DNA from: Pseudomonas sp. H3(2019)
Lineage (GTDB): Bacteria; Pseudomonadota; Gammaproteobacteria; Pseudomonadales; Pseudomonadaceae
Direction: 5' to 3'
NCBI RefSeq assembly: GCF_007713465.1
Contig: NZ_VMSG01000001.1
Location: 372,001 to 436,000, forward strand
DNA: 64,000 bases
Positions 52,403 to 61,047 of the stretch are shown here, piece by piece (position 1 is the first letter of the stretch; the number at the start of each line of letters is the position of its first letter). The position numbers were made by a program, and so were the translations under genes. Under the pieces are notes generated by a model that did no database searches, had not been told where the DNA came from, and saw nothing but the letters and a program-made list of their open reading frames with translations.

Positions 52403-52420
52403 TGTAAGCATTTGCTTACG
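52403..52420 (+). promoter_or_regulatory. GacA box (upstream activating sequence) of rsmY
   Basis: TGTAAGCATTTGCTTACG matches the GacA binding consensus TGTAAG-N6-CTTACA except for the last base. It lies in a longer imperfect palindrome (52398-52425), about 65 bp ahead of the expected RNA start, as in other Gac-controlled sRNA genes. A -10-like TAATCT is at 52465-52470. Confidence 0.88.
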
Positions 52421-52476
52421 TGACGTGCTGCTGTTTTCCCCTGTTACAAGATTGGATCCAGAGCTAATCTACTTCA

Positions 52477-52600
52477 CATGGACGTCGCGCAGGAAGCGCA
52501 AAGCAATAACACGGACACGTAGGATTCTGCCAGGACGGCGGAGTGAAATGGATGTCAGGGAAACAGTCTGCAAAGCCCCGCTTCGGCGGGGTTTTCTTTT
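52477..52600 (+). ncRNA. rsmY: RsmY small regulatory RNA
   Basis: A region of about 120 nt that encodes no convincing protein, preceded by a GacA box and ended by a GC stem with T-run (CCCCGC-TTCG-GCGGGG, 52576-52591). It holds eight GGA triplets (at 52480, 52492, 52513, 52522, 52533, 52540, 52550 and 52559), the contact sites for RsmA/CsrA-type proteins. The stretch GCGCAGGAAGCGC is a hairpin presenting one GGA. The arrangement and sequence match RsmY as I remember it. RsmY titrates RsmA/E and relieves repression of secondary metabolism and biofilm genes. RsmX is the alternative. Ends are estimated. Confidence 0.88.
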
Positions 52601-52624
52601 GCCTGCGATTTATGTTTTTGCCAT

Positions 52625-53554
52625 TCAGCCCTGAACATCGAGTACCGTCGGGCTCGTCATTCGCCCGGCCGGGCCGCTCATCACGTCTTCCAGCAGGTTG
52701 CGCAGCAACTCCAGCGTCGCTTGCTGACGTTGAGCGTCGCGACAGACCAATCCTACTTTCAGGGGGACCCGCGGCTCACTCAAGGGCTTCCACAAGAGCG
52801 CCTTCTTTCCGTGTTCCTGCTGTGAGCGACCAGGCAAGACGGTGGCCAGTCGGGTGTGGGGCAAACTGTCGAGAATTCCCGCCATGTTGTTCAGTTCTGC
52901 CTGCACTTGCGGGCGGCGTCCGAGATTGGCCAATTGACCCTGCCAGATCTGTCGGACCTGAAACTCTTCCCCCAGCAACAGCATCGGCAACTCCGCTGCC
53001 TGACTCATGGATACTTTCTTGAATTCACGCAACGGATGATCGGCAGGGATGACCAGGGTCAGTTCATCTTCATACAGCAAAACGCCATGCAGTCCGGGCT
53101 GGCGCGGCGGCAGATAGCTGATGCCGATGTCGAGTGAGCCATTGAGCAATCGACGTTCGATTTCCAGCCCCGTGAGCTCGTAGATCTGTACCACCAGGTG
53201 CGGTTGCGCCTTGCGCACACGCTCCAGCATTTTGGGCACCAGGCTGGTGTGAACGGTTTGCAGCACACCGATGGCCAAAGTGCGCAACGCCTGGCCCTTG
53301 AAGTTACCCAAGGCCTCGCGCGCGCGCTGCAGACCGTCGAGCAACGGCAGGGCGTGGTTGTACAAGGTATGCGCGGCCAGAGTGGGCAACAGGCGTTTAC
53401 TGCTGCGTTCGAACAGGCTCACGTCGAGGTTTTGTTCCAGTTGGCGGATCTGTTGCGACAGCGCGGGCTGGGAGATCGACAGGCGTTCGGCGGCCCGTCC
53501 GACATGGCCTTCTTCATACACCGCGACGAAATAACGCAGTTGCTTAAAATCCAT
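52625..53554 (-). CDS. LysR-family transcriptional regulator
   Basis: 309 residues. The N-terminal winged helix (about 1-60) is MDFKQLRYFVAVYEEGHVGRAA-like with the recognition region RLSISQPALSQQIRQLE. The effector domain of the LysR/PBP2 fold spans about 90-290. The gene is divergent from the MOSC/aminotransferase pair and shares its terminator hairpin with rsmY. LysR proteins often control the divergent neighbour, so the MOSC operon is a candidate target. Confidence 0.9.
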   Translation of the reverse strand: MDFKQLRYFVAVYEEGHVGRAAERLSISQPALSQQIRQLEQNLDVSLFERSSKRLLPTLAAHTLYNHALPLLDGLQRAREALGNFKGQALRTLAIGVLQTVHTSLVPKMLERVRKAQPHLVVQIYELTGLEIERRLLNGSLDIGISYLPPRQPGLHGVLLYEDELTLVIPADHPLREFKKVSMSQAAELPMLLLGEEFQVRQIWQGQLANLGRRPQVQAELNNMAGILDSLPHTRLATVLPGRSQQEHGKKALLWKPLSEPRVPLKVGLVCRDAQRQQATLELLRNLLEDVMSGPAGRMTSPTVLDVQG

Positions 53555-53655
53555 AAGTAATTCTTATCGAAAAAGCTGGAAAATCGAAATGGCTCAGCGC
53601 CTGGCAGAAGCCTAGTCTAATCGCATTCACAAGGCTTACAGGGCCAGAAAGCGCG

Positions 53656-54354
53656 ATGAATACCGTTTACGTTGATGGTGTTTACATAGGCAAGGCAAAA
53701 AACCTCGGACAAGGTTTGATCAGCGATACCGACAAACAGCGGATTGCCAATCGACTCTGGTTGTGGCCGCAAGGCCTGGGCAACGATGAGCACGGCGATC
53801 CGCGTTTTCATACCGGCCCCGAACGTGCCCTGCACCATTACCCGGCCGAGCACTACGCTTACTGGCGTAAACGTTATCCACAGGTCGACTGGAGCGCGCC
53901 AGCCTTCGGTGAAAACCTTTCCACCCGTGGCCTGACTGAAGAGCAGGTGTGCCTCGGCGATATGTTTCGCTGGGGCGGTGCGTTGTTGCAGGTCAGCCAG
54001 CCGCGCTCGCCGTGCTATCGGTTGAGCCACCGCTGGGGTGTGCCGATCTTGCCGCAACTAGCGCAGGACACAGGGCGCTGTGGCTGGTTCTACCGCGTTC
54101 TCAAACCCGGTTTCGTCAGCGCCGATCAGCCGTTCGAGCTGATTCAGCGCAGCTACCCCGGCCTGACAGTGGCCTGGGCCTTGCGCTGTTTTTATCGGGA
54201 GCCGCTTGAGCATGCCGGTTTGAAAAAACTTGTCGACTGCCCGGCGTTGTCTTCGCGTTGGCGTGATATTGCACTCAAACGTTTGCGCACCGGGCGCGTC
54301 GAGGATTGGTCTTCGCGTCTGCTGGGTTCGCCGCTTGAGGGAATGCGCGCATGA
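53656..54354 (+). CDS. MOSC domain protein (YiiM-like)
   Basis: 232 residues. The MOSC core includes RFHTGPERALHHYPAEHY, WSAPAFGENLSTRGL and the conserved cysteine in PRSPCYRLSHRWG. MOSC domains bind molybdopterin cofactor and mobilise sulfur, and YiiM reduces N-hydroxylated substrates. Its last 4 bp overlap the ATG of the next aminotransferase gene (ATGA), so the two are translated together. Confidence 0.88.
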   Translation: MNTVYVDGVYIGKAKNLGQGLISDTDKQRIANRLWLWPQGLGNDEHGDPRFHTGPERALHHYPAEHYAYWRKRYPQVDWSAPAFGENLSTRGLTEEQVCLGDMFRWGGALLQVSQPRSPCYRLSHRWGVPILPQLAQDTGRCGWFYRVLKPGFVSADQPFELIQRSYPGLTVAWALRCFYREPLEHAGLKKLVDCPALSSRWRDIALKRLRTGRVEDWSSRLLGSPLEGMRA

Positions 54355-55628
54355 ACCTGTTCAACCTGCGTCGCCAACAGCCGAGTCTGGATGATCTGGT
54401 GGTGGAGCATTTTCGGCCCTCCAGGCACGACAACCTTTCCAGCGAGTGCCTGATGCCCAGTGTCGAGCGACCTCTGCACATTTTCGTTCGCGGCCAGGGT
54501 TCCTGGCTCTGGGACAGTGGCGACCGCGCGTATCTGGATTTTACCCAAGGCGGCGCGGCCAACAGCCTCGGCCACAGCCCATCAGTGCTGATCAACGCCA
54601 TTGCCGCTCAAGCACAAACACTGATCAATCCGGGTTCGGGTCTGCTTAACCGTAGCCAACTCAATCTGGCCGAGCGGTTGTGCGTCAGTACCGGCAGCGA
54701 CCAGGTTTACCTGCTCAACAGTGGCAGTGAAGCGTGCGAAGCGGCGATCAAGCTGGTGCGCAAATGGGGGCAACTGCATCGTGGCGGTGCTTCGCGAATT
54801 ATCACCGCGAGTGGTAGCTGCCATGGTCACGGCTTTGCGGCCATGTCCGCGTCGGACTGCCAGAGCAATCGCTTTGAGCCGCAGCTTCCGGGTTTCAGCC
54901 ACGTTCCGTTCAATGATTTACCAGCGTTACATGCGGCGGTGGATGCGCAGACCGTCGCCATCATGCTCGAACCTATCCAGAGTTCAGCCGGTGTTGTTCC
55001 GGCGACTGAGCATTACCTCAAAGGTGTCGAACGCCTGTGCCGTGAGTTGGGAATTCTGCTGATTCTAGACGAAGTGCAAACCGGGACTGGTCGTTGCGGC
55101 AGTCTGCTTGCCGAACAGTTTTACGGCGTGCGTGCCGACATTGTTGTGCTGGGCAAAGGGTTGGGCGGCGGGGTGCCGGTGGCGGCGCTTCTGGCACGTG
55201 GTGAAGCCTGCTGCCTCGAGTCGGGCGAGCTGGATGGCACCCATCACGGCAACGCGTTGATGGCCACGGCAGCGCTGGCGGTTCTGGACAGCGTGCTGGA
55301 TCACGGCTTCCTCGAACAGGTTCGCGATAGCGCTCAACACCTGCGCGAAGGCTTGAGCCGATTGGCCAACCGTTATGGGCAGGGTGAACTGCGTGGTCAG
55401 GGGCTGCTCTGGGGGCTGACACTGAGTGACGATTCGGCTGACGCCGTGGTGAACGCGGCGCTGTACGAAGGTTTGCTGTTAAGCGCCCCGAAACCCGATT
55501 GCCTGCGGTTTACGCCGGCGCTGACAGTCAGCAAGGCCAATATCGACGAAATGCTCCTGCGCCTGGCTCGAGCTTTCTCCCGGGTGCGCACGGCCCAACT
55601 CCAATGCCGCAAAGGCATCGCGGTCTGA
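54351..55628 (+). CDS. Class III PLP-dependent aminotransferase (acetylornithine type)
   Basis: 425 residues. The pattern is that of the ArgD/AruC subgroup: GDRAYLDFTQGGAANSLGHS near the start, LLNSGSEACEAAIKL, LDEVQTGTGRCG and the PLP lysine in VVLGKGLGGGVPV. The N-terminal 40 residues are longer than in ArgD. The substrate is uncertain; acetylornithine or a related omega-amino compound is likely. The overlap with the MOSC gene argues for a joint pathway. Confidence 0.85.
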   Translation: MNLFNLRRQQPSLDDLVVEHFRPSRHDNLSSECLMPSVERPLHIFVRGQGSWLWDSGDRAYLDFTQGGAANSLGHSPSVLINAIAAQAQTLINPGSGLLNRSQLNLAERLCVSTGSDQVYLLNSGSEACEAAIKLVRKWGQLHRGGASRIITASGSCHGHGFAAMSASDCQSNRFEPQLPGFSHVPFNDLPALHAAVDAQTVAIMLEPIQSSAGVVPATEHYLKGVERLCRELGILLILDEVQTGTGRCGSLLAEQFYGVRADIVVLGKGLGGGVPVAALLARGEACCLESGELDGTHHGNALMATAALAVLDSVLDHGFLEQVRDSAQHLREGLSRLANRYGQGELRGQGLLWGLTLSDDSADAVVNAALYEGLLLSAPKPDCLRFTPALTVSKANIDEMLLRLARAFSRVRTAQLQCRKGIAV

Positions 55629-55677
55629 ACAGACCAGCCCTTCTCTAATTCCCTAACCGTCTCGCGGTATAACGCAG

Positions 55678-55716
55678 CGCCCCATGCCTGACTCTTTTGG
55701 CATGGGGCGTTTTTTT
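55678..55716 (+). terminator. Rho-independent terminator of the aminotransferase gene
   Basis: Stem CGCCCCATGCC/GGCATGGGGCG with a 10-nt loop and then seven T. Its end touches the stop codon of the convergent S9 peptidase gene. Confidence 0.92.
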
Positions 55717-57548
55717 CACGCGTTCTTCTGCTCCATCACCGCGCGATAAAACAGCCATTCCTGCTCCAGTACATGGGCCTGATTATTTGCCTTGCGAAAA
55801 CCGTGGCGTTCCTCCGGGTAGTAATGGGCCTGGGCGGGAATGCCGTTGTCTTGCAGAGCCTTGAGCATGTCGCGGGTCTGTTGCGGCACCACCACAGCGT
55901 CGAGTTCGCCTTGGAAGAAGATCACTGGCACGCGGATTTCACTCGCGTGCAGCAGTGGTGTGCGGGTGGCGTAGCGCTCGGCATCCTGCTGCGGATCGCC
56001 GATCAGCCAGTCCAGATAGTCACCTTCGAATTTGTGGGTGGTGCGGCTCAGTGCCGCCGGGTCGCTGACGCCGTACAAACTGGCGCCCGCGCTGAAGACG
56101 TCCCGAAATGCTAGCGCGCAGAGCGTGGTGTAACCGCCGGCACTGCCACCACGAATGAACGCGTAATCGCCGTCGATCAAACCTTGCCCGGCGAGGTAGG
56201 CGACCACCGCACAGGCGTCTTCGACATCCACTTCGCCCCAGCTCAGGTGCAGCGCCTGCCGATAGGCGCGACCGTAACCGCTACTGCCGCGATAGTTAAG
56301 GTCGGCGACCGCGAAGCCGCGTTGTGTCCAGTACTGGATTCGCGGATCGAGCATCGGGTAGCACGCCGATGTCGGCCCGCCATGAATAAACACCAGCAAC
56401 GGTGGTTTGGCGACATCGGTCATGGCCGGATAAAAGAAACCATGGGCCTCGCCGGCACCGCTGGGGTAGCGCAGTGTTTGCGGCTGGCTGATGTGCTTGG
56501 CGGGCAGCGGTGCCACTCCGCCCGCCAACACCCGGACTTGATGGCTTTTGCGGTTGATGGCGATCACCGCGGAGGGGCTGACCGGCGAAGCCGCGATGCA
56601 GTAGACAGACTCCTGATCCAGCGCCAGATTTCGGAAGCGACTGTAGTCGCCGGTGAAATCCTCGGTGGAATTGCCAGAGCACAGCCCCAAGCGTCCGAAA
56701 CCCTCCACGGTCCAGCTCGCCAGGTAGCTCTTTTCGTCAAGCGGCAACCAGGTGCAACCGCCAAGCTGCCACGGCGCCGGAGCATGATCGGCGTCGCAGC
56801 TGGGCAACGGCTGCAAACCAGATCCGGTTTCGACCCACGGCTGCCAGAATCCGGCGCGATCGGTCAGGCAATACAGGCGGCCGGCATCATCGAAGCGAGG
56901 CTGTTGCAAGGACTCTTCAGACGCGTCACCCGCTACGCAGCGCGGCCGGCCGAAAGCGCCGTTGGTGTCGCGCTCGGCGATCATCAAGCGGGTCGCGGTC
57001 CAGGGTTGATGCGGCCGGCTCCATTCGATCCAGGCCAACCGCCCGGCATCCGGACTCAGGGTCGGCGCCGAGTAAAAGTCTGCGCCTTCGGCCAACAGCT
57101 GACGTTTGCCGTCTGCCGGATCAATGACCACCAGGCGATGCTGATTGCCTTGTTCTTCGACGGCGAGTACCTGCCCGCCGGCAAATTGCAGATCGCCGTA
57201 ACGGCATTCACCAACGGTCAGCGCCTGCGGTATTTCACCGGCCAACGATTGCCGATACAACTGCTGATCTGTCTCGTTGACGAAGACCACGCCGTCATCG
57301 CTCAGGCAAAACGATCCGCCACCGTATTCATAAACCCGACTGCGTGCGCTGAACCCCGGCGGGGTCAGGCAACGGGCGGTGTTGTCGCGCCAGTGCCAGA
57401 TTCGGCAGGCGCCATCTTCGGGGCGGTACTCATTCCAGAACACACCCTGAGCGCCAACGCACAAGTCAGTGAAATCGACGCCGGCCGCTACGGCTTTGAG
57501 GGCGCTCAAGGGTTCAGCTTTTAACGATGAGGCGTGAGTTCCGTTCAT
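55716..57548 (-). CDS. pqqH: S9 prolyl oligopeptidase family peptidase (PqqH)
   Basis: 610 residues. An N-terminal beta-propeller (about 25-350) precedes a C-terminal alpha/beta hydrolase domain. The catalytic serine is in [10 protein letters not shown], the aspartate is in GELDAVVV and the histidine is in [22 protein letters not shown] is the oxyanion region. The gene overlaps the end of pqqE by 35 bp and ends the PQQ cluster. A role in processing PqqA or recycling its peptide is inferred from position. Confidence 0.87.
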   Translation of the reverse strand: MNGTHASSLKAEPLSALKAVAAGVDFTDLCVGAQGVFWNEYRPEDGACRIWHWRDNTARCLTPPGFSARSRVYEYGGGSFCLSDDGVVFVNETDQQLYRQSLAGEIPQALTVGECRYGDLQFAGGQVLAVEEQGNQHRLVVIDPADGKRQLLAEGADFYSAPTLSPDAGRLAWIEWSRPHQPWTATRLMIAERDTNGAFGRPRCVAGDASEESLQQPRFDDAGRLYCLTDRAGFWQPWVETGSGLQPLPSCDADHAPAPWQLGGCTWLPLDEKSYLASWTVEGFGRLGLCSGNSTEDFTGDYSRFRNLALDQESVYCIAASPVSPSAVIAINRKSHQVRVLAGGVAPLPAKHISQPQTLRYPSGAGEAHGFFYPAMTDVAKPPLLVFIHGGPTSACYPMLDPRIQYWTQRGFAVADLNYRGSSGYGRAYRQALHLSWGEVDVEDACAVVAYLAGQGLIDGDYAFIRGGSAGGYTTLCALAFRDVFSAGASLYGVSDPAALSRTTHKFEGDYLDWLIGDPQQDAERYATRTPLLHASEIRVPVIFFQGELDAVVVPQQTRDMLKALQDNGIPAQAHYYPEERHGFRKANNQAHVLEQEWLFYRAVMEQKNA

Positions 57549-58689
57549 TGCGAAATTCCAGTTGCTCGATGGTCTGGGTGGCGTGCTCGGCTTCTTCGCG
57601 GGCCTTGAGGATCACGCCGTGATGTTCTGACTTGCTGCACACCGGGTCGGCATTGCTCGCGTCATCCGTGAGCATGAAGGCCTGGCAACGGCAGCCGCCG
57701 AAGTCCTTTTCTTTCTCGTCGCAGGAGCGGCACGGTTCGGGCATCCAGTCGTAACCGCGGAAGCGGTTGAAGCCGAACGAGTCGTACCAGATGTGCTGCA
57801 TGCTGTGATCGCGCACGTTCGGGAATTGCACCGGCAGCTGTCGTGCGCCGTGGCACGGCAGGGCGGTGCCGTCCGGGGTCACGGTCAGGAAGATGCTGCC
57901 CCAACCGTTCATGCAGGCTTTGGGGCGTTCTTCGTAGTAGTCCGGGGTGACGAAGATCAGCTTGCACGGGTGACCTTCGGCCTCGAGCTTGGCGCGGTAT
58001 TCGTTGGTGATGCGCTCGGCGCGCACCAGTTGTTCCCTGGTCGGCAGCAAACCGACGCGGTTGAGCTGGGCCCAGCCGTAGAACTGGCAGGTGGCGAGCT
58101 CGACGAAATCGGCCTCCAGGGCGATGCACAGCTCGATGATGCGGTCGATCTTGTCGATATTGTGCCGATGGGTGACGAAGTTCAGCACCATCGGGTAGCC
58201 GTGGGCTTTTACCGCGCGGGCCATCTCGAGCTTCTGCGCGAAGGCTTTTTTCGAGCCGGCCAGCAGGTTGTTCACCTGTTCGTCACTGGCTTGGAAACTG
58301 ATCTGGATGTGATCGAGACCGGCCTTCTTGAAGTCGCTGATTTTCTGCTCGGTGAGGCCAATCCCCGAGGTGATCAGGTTGGTGTAGAAGCCCAGTTTGC
58401 GGGCCTCGGCGATCAGCTCGGCGAGGTCCTGACGCACCAGCGGCTCGCCACCGGAGAAGCCCAACTGTGCAGCACCCATTTCCCGCGCTTCGCGAAACAC
58501 CTTGAGCCACTGCTCGGTGCTGAGTTCTTTTCCTTGCTCGGCAAAGTCCAGCGGGTTCGAGCAGTAGGGGCATTGCAGAGGGCAACGGTAGGTCAGCTCG
58601 GCGAGCAGCCATAGCGGCAGGCCGATCTCGGGTTTGGGCGGCAATGGCAGCGCCGCTGATTCAGGCAAGCTCGATCCAGTGCTCTGCAC
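57514..58689 (-). CDS. pqqE: PqqA peptide cyclase PqqE (radical SAM)
   Basis: 391 residues. The radical SAM motif CPLQCPYC gives CxxxCxxC. A SPASM domain follows with [23 protein letters not shown] and [16 protein letters not shown] for extra iron-sulfur clusters. It links Glu and Tyr of PqqA. The GTG at 58689 is favoured by a strong GGAGG six bases ahead, although it overlaps pqqD by 29 bp; a TTG at 58668 is the alternative, overlapping the pqqD stop. Confidence 0.94.
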   Translation of the reverse strand: MQSTGSSLPESAALPLPPKPEIGLPLWLLAELTYRCPLQCPYCSNPLDFAEQGKELSTEQWLKVFREAREMGAAQLGFSGGEPLVRQDLAELIAEARKLGFYTNLITSGIGLTEQKISDFKKAGLDHIQISFQASDEQVNNLLAGSKKAFAQKLEMARAVKAHGYPMVLNFVTHRHNIDKIDRIIELCIALEADFVELATCQFYGWAQLNRVGLLPTREQLVRAERITNEYRAKLEAEGHPCKLIFVTPDYYEERPKACMNGWGSIFLTVTPDGTALPCHGARQLPVQFPNVRDHSMQHIWYDSFGFNRFRGYDWMPEPCRSCDEKEKDFGGCRCQAFMLTDDASNADPVCSKSEHHGVILKAREEAEHATQTIEQLEFRNERNSRLIVKS

Positions 58690-58936
58690 GGGCGACCTCC
58701 ATGAATTGCTCGATGTCGTCACCGAGCTCGGGCACGCCGGGGAACCGGGCATCCAGTTCGGCAATGATCGCTGCGACGTCACGTTCTCCGTCGATCAGGC
58801 CACCAATCAGCGCGGCGCTTTCGTTGAGTTTGATCATGCCTTCCGGGTACAGCAGCACATGGCCTTTTTGCGCCGGTTCGTACTGGAAGCGGTAGCCGGG
58901 ACGCCAGCTCGGGGTCTTGCTGCGGTCGAAACTCAT
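58661..58936 (-). CDS. pqqD: PqqA-binding chaperone PqqD
   Basis: 91 residues, winged-helix-like RiPP recognition domain. [20 protein letters not shown] and [15 protein letters not shown] match the family. It binds PqqA and presents it to PqqE. It overlaps pqqC by 4 bp (ATGA) and pqqE by 29 bp (8 bp if pqqE starts at TTG 58668), so the genes are translated as a coupled set. Confidence 0.95.
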   Translation of the reverse strand: MSFDRSKTPSWRPGYRFQYEPAQKGHVLLYPEGMIKLNESAALIGGLIDGERDVAAIIAELDARFPGVPELGDDIEQFMEVARAEHWIELA

Positions 58937-59685
58937 AAGGCGATCCCTTTATGCCAGACCCGTTGCGCGGTCACGCTGTGATAAGGCGGGCGGTTCAGTT
59001 CATACGCCATGCTCATGGCATCGAGCATGCTCCAAAGGATGTCCAGTTTGAACTGGAGAATTTCCAGCATGCGCTGCTGGCCTTCATACGTGGTGTAGTG
59101 CTGCAGGGTGATCGCCAGACCGTGCTCGACATCACGTCGCGCCTGGCCCAGCCGGGTGCGGAAATACTCATAACCGGCCGGATCGATCCACGGGTAATGC
59201 TGCGGCCAGCTGTCCAGGCGTGACTGGTGGATTTGCGGTGCGAACAGTTCGGTCAGCGAGCTGCTGGCGGCTTCCTGCCAACTGGCCCGACGGGCGAAGT
59301 TGACGTAGGCATCCACCGCGAAACGCACACCGGGCAACACCAACTCCTGGGAGCGCAGTTGCTCCGGGTCCAGGCCAACGGCTTGGCCGAGGCGCAGCCA
59401 GGCTTCGATGCCGCCGTCTTCACCCGGTGCACCGTCGTGGTCGAGCAGGCGCTGAATCCACTCGCGACGGACTTCACGGTCCGGGCAGTTGGCCAGAATC
59501 GCAGCGTCCTTGAGCGGGATGTTCACCTGATAGTAGAAGCGGTTGGCGACCCAGCCCTGGATCTGCTCGCGGGTCGCCCGGCCTTCGTACATTGCCACGT
59601 GATACGGGTGATGGATGTGGTAGTAGGCGCCCTTCGCCCGAAGCGCCTGTTCGAACTCGGCGGGGGAGAGTGGTGTGTCAGTCAT
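58933..59685 (-). CDS. pqqC: Pyrroloquinoline-quinone synthase PqqC
   Basis: 250 residues, cofactorless oxidase that closes the last ring of PQQ. Signatures are [30 protein letters not shown], and the late [14 protein letters not shown]. Most histidines of the active site lie in these stretches. The ATG at 59685 follows GGAGAACCGAA and gives the family N-terminus; open frame upstream enters a repeat. It overlaps pqqD by an ATGA. Confidence 0.96.
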   Translation of the reverse strand: MTDTPLSPAEFEQALRAKGAYYHIHHPYHVAMYEGRATREQIQGWVANRFYYQVNIPLKDAAILANCPDREVRREWIQRLLDHDGAPGEDGGIEAWLRLGQAVGLDPEQLRSQELVLPGVRFAVDAYVNFARRASWQEAASSSLTELFAPQIHQSRLDSWPQHYPWIDPAGYEYFRTRLGQARRDVEHGLAITLQHYTTYEGQQRMLEILQFKLDILWSMLDAMSMAYELNRPPYHSVTAQRVWHKGIAL

Positions 59686-59736
59686 TTCGGTTCTCCGGGG
59701 GAACAACCGTAGATATGGGGTGTTGTTGCCGACCTC

Positions 59737-59827
59737 ATCGCGAGCAAGCTCGCTCCCACAGTAGACCTGCTGTGCGCAGAAAGTCGGGTCCGATTCGGAC
59801 CCCTGTGGGAGCGAGCCTGCTCGCGAA
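59737..59827. repeat. REP-like inverted repeat, family C, inside the pqq operon
   Basis: ATCGCGAGCAAGCTCGCTCC (left) and CTGTGGGAGCGAGCCTGCTC (right) lie between pqqB and pqqC. A smaller inner stem (GTCCG/CGGAC) lies in the loop. It may mark a processing point between pqqB and pqqC messages. Confidence 0.85.
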
Positions 59828-59838
59828 GGGGCCATTTC

Positions 59839-60750
59839 TTACAACTCGATACTCATGCCATCGTAGGCCACTTCAACATTGCGTCGAACCAGTTCGGCGC
59901 GCTCGGCCGAGTCCTCATCGAGGATCGGGTTGGTGTTGTTGATGTGGATAAGCACTTTGCGCTGCTGTGGCAGTTGCTCCAGCACTTCGAGCATACCGCC
60001 GGGGCCGTTCTGTGCCAGATGGCCCATCTCCCGGCCGGTGCGGGTGCCGACGCCACGGCGCTGCATTTCATCGTCGTCCCACAGCGTGCCGTCCACCAGC
60101 AGGCAATCGCTGCCCGTCATGATTTCCAGCAGCGGTGCATCGACCTTGCCCAGCCCTGGCGCGTAGAACAATTTACCGCCGGTATGCAGGTCTTCGACGA
60201 TCAACCCGATGTTGTCGCCCGGGTGTGGGTCGAAGCGATGTGGCGAGTAGGGCGGTGCAGCGCTACGCAGTGGCAATGGGGTAAAACGCAGGTTCGGGCA
60301 GGCCGGGACAATGAAGCTCTGGTCGAGCTCGATGCGGTTCCAGTTCAACCCGCCATTCCAGTGGGTGAGCATGGTGAACAGCGGGAAGCCGGTGCTCAGG
60401 TCTTCATGGACCATGTCGGTGCACCAGACCTGATGCGGGCAACCTTCGCGCAGGCTCAGCAGGCCGGTGGTGTGGTCGATCTGGCTGTCCATCAGGATGA
60501 TCGCGCTGATGCCGGTGTCACGCAGGGCGCGGCCCGGTTGCATCGGGGCGAAGTTCTGGAGCTGCGCGCGAATGTCCGGCGAGGCGTTGCACAGGACCCA
60601 GTTCACGCCGTCATCGGAAATCGCGATGGACGACTGGGTGCGCGCCTCAGCCCGCAGGCTACCGTCGCGAAAACCTGCGCAGTTCACGCAGTTGCAGTTC
60701 CACTGCGGAAAACCACCGCCAGCGGCGGAACCTAGAATCTGGACAAACAT
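59839..60750 (-). CDS. pqqB: PqqB, metallo-beta-lactamase fold protein
   Basis: 303 residues, standard size. It begins [20 protein letters not shown] with a CxC-type cysteine pair, then [17 protein letters not shown] (a metal-site region that departs from the classical HxHxDH), and [16 protein letters not shown] near the end. PqqB hydroxylates a tyrosine-derived intermediate or helps export; the function has been debated. GGAGCAAC precedes the ATG. A terminator-like stem separates it from pqqA. Confidence 0.95.
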   Translation of the reverse strand: MFVQILGSAAGGGFPQWNCNCVNCAGFRDGSLRAEARTQSSIAISDDGVNWVLCNASPDIRAQLQNFAPMQPGRALRDTGISAIILMDSQIDHTTGLLSLREGCPHQVWCTDMVHEDLSTGFPLFTMLTHWNGGLNWNRIELDQSFIVPACPNLRFTPLPLRSAAPPYSPHRFDPHPGDNIGLIVEDLHTGGKLFYAPGLGKVDAPLLEIMTGSDCLLVDGTLWDDDEMQRRGVGTRTGREMGHLAQNGPGGMLEVLEQLPQQRKVLIHINNTNPILDEDSAERAELVRRNVEVAYDGMSIEL

Positions 60751-60774
60751 GGTTGCTCCATCACTTCAACGCTG

Positions 60775-60808
60775 AAAATAAAAACGCCCCGGACGGGCCG
60801 AGGCGTTG
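60775..60808 (-). terminator. Terminator/attenuator between pqqA and pqqB
   Basis: On the leftward strand, stem AACGCC...GGGCGTT with inner pairing CGG/CCG, followed by TTTTTATTTT. It lies between the short pqqA gene and pqqB, so it may let pqqA be made in excess over the rest of the operon. Confidence 0.8.
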
Positions 60809-60835
60809 TACCGCATGTTCTACCCAAGGGCAGTA

Positions 60836-60910
60836 TCAACGGCTGGCGAAGTACATGGTGACTTCAAAACCGATACGCAGGTCGGTGTAAGCAGGTTTGG
60901 ACCAAGTCAT
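60836..60910 (-). CDS. pqqA: PQQ precursor peptide PqqA
   Basis: A 24-codon gene. The peptide begins MTWSKPAYTDLRIGFEV and ends in TMYFASR. Glu16 and Tyr20 in the E-V-T-M-Y motif are the residues that PqqE joins to form PQQ. AAGGAACG precedes the ATG. It is the first gene of the pqqABCDE set, with the promoter in the 137 bp that separate it from pqqF. The call is unambiguous in this context despite the length. Confidence 0.96.
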   Translation of the reverse strand: MTWSKPAYTDLRIGFEVTMYFASR

Positions 60911-61047
60911 AAAAACGTTCCTTCAGGCTCGTGAGAAAATTCACTCTATACCTATAGTCCACCTCCTGCAGGAGATGTTCAGAGGCTTGCCGGGCTATGT
61001 TACTGAAACGTTTCTGCAAATTGGAGACATCTCTCGAAGAAAGCCCA

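Noticed and set aside
52398..52425. Imperfect hairpin after the second acyl-CoA dehydrogenase, first read as a terminator
   Set aside because: Its core is the GacA consensus, it has no immediate T-run, and an sRNA-like gene follows at the right distance. It is better explained as the rsmY activating site.
52425..52634. 69-codon open frame across the gap before lysR
   Set aside because: It runs through the RsmY stems and the terminator, has no ribosome site and makes no recognisable protein.
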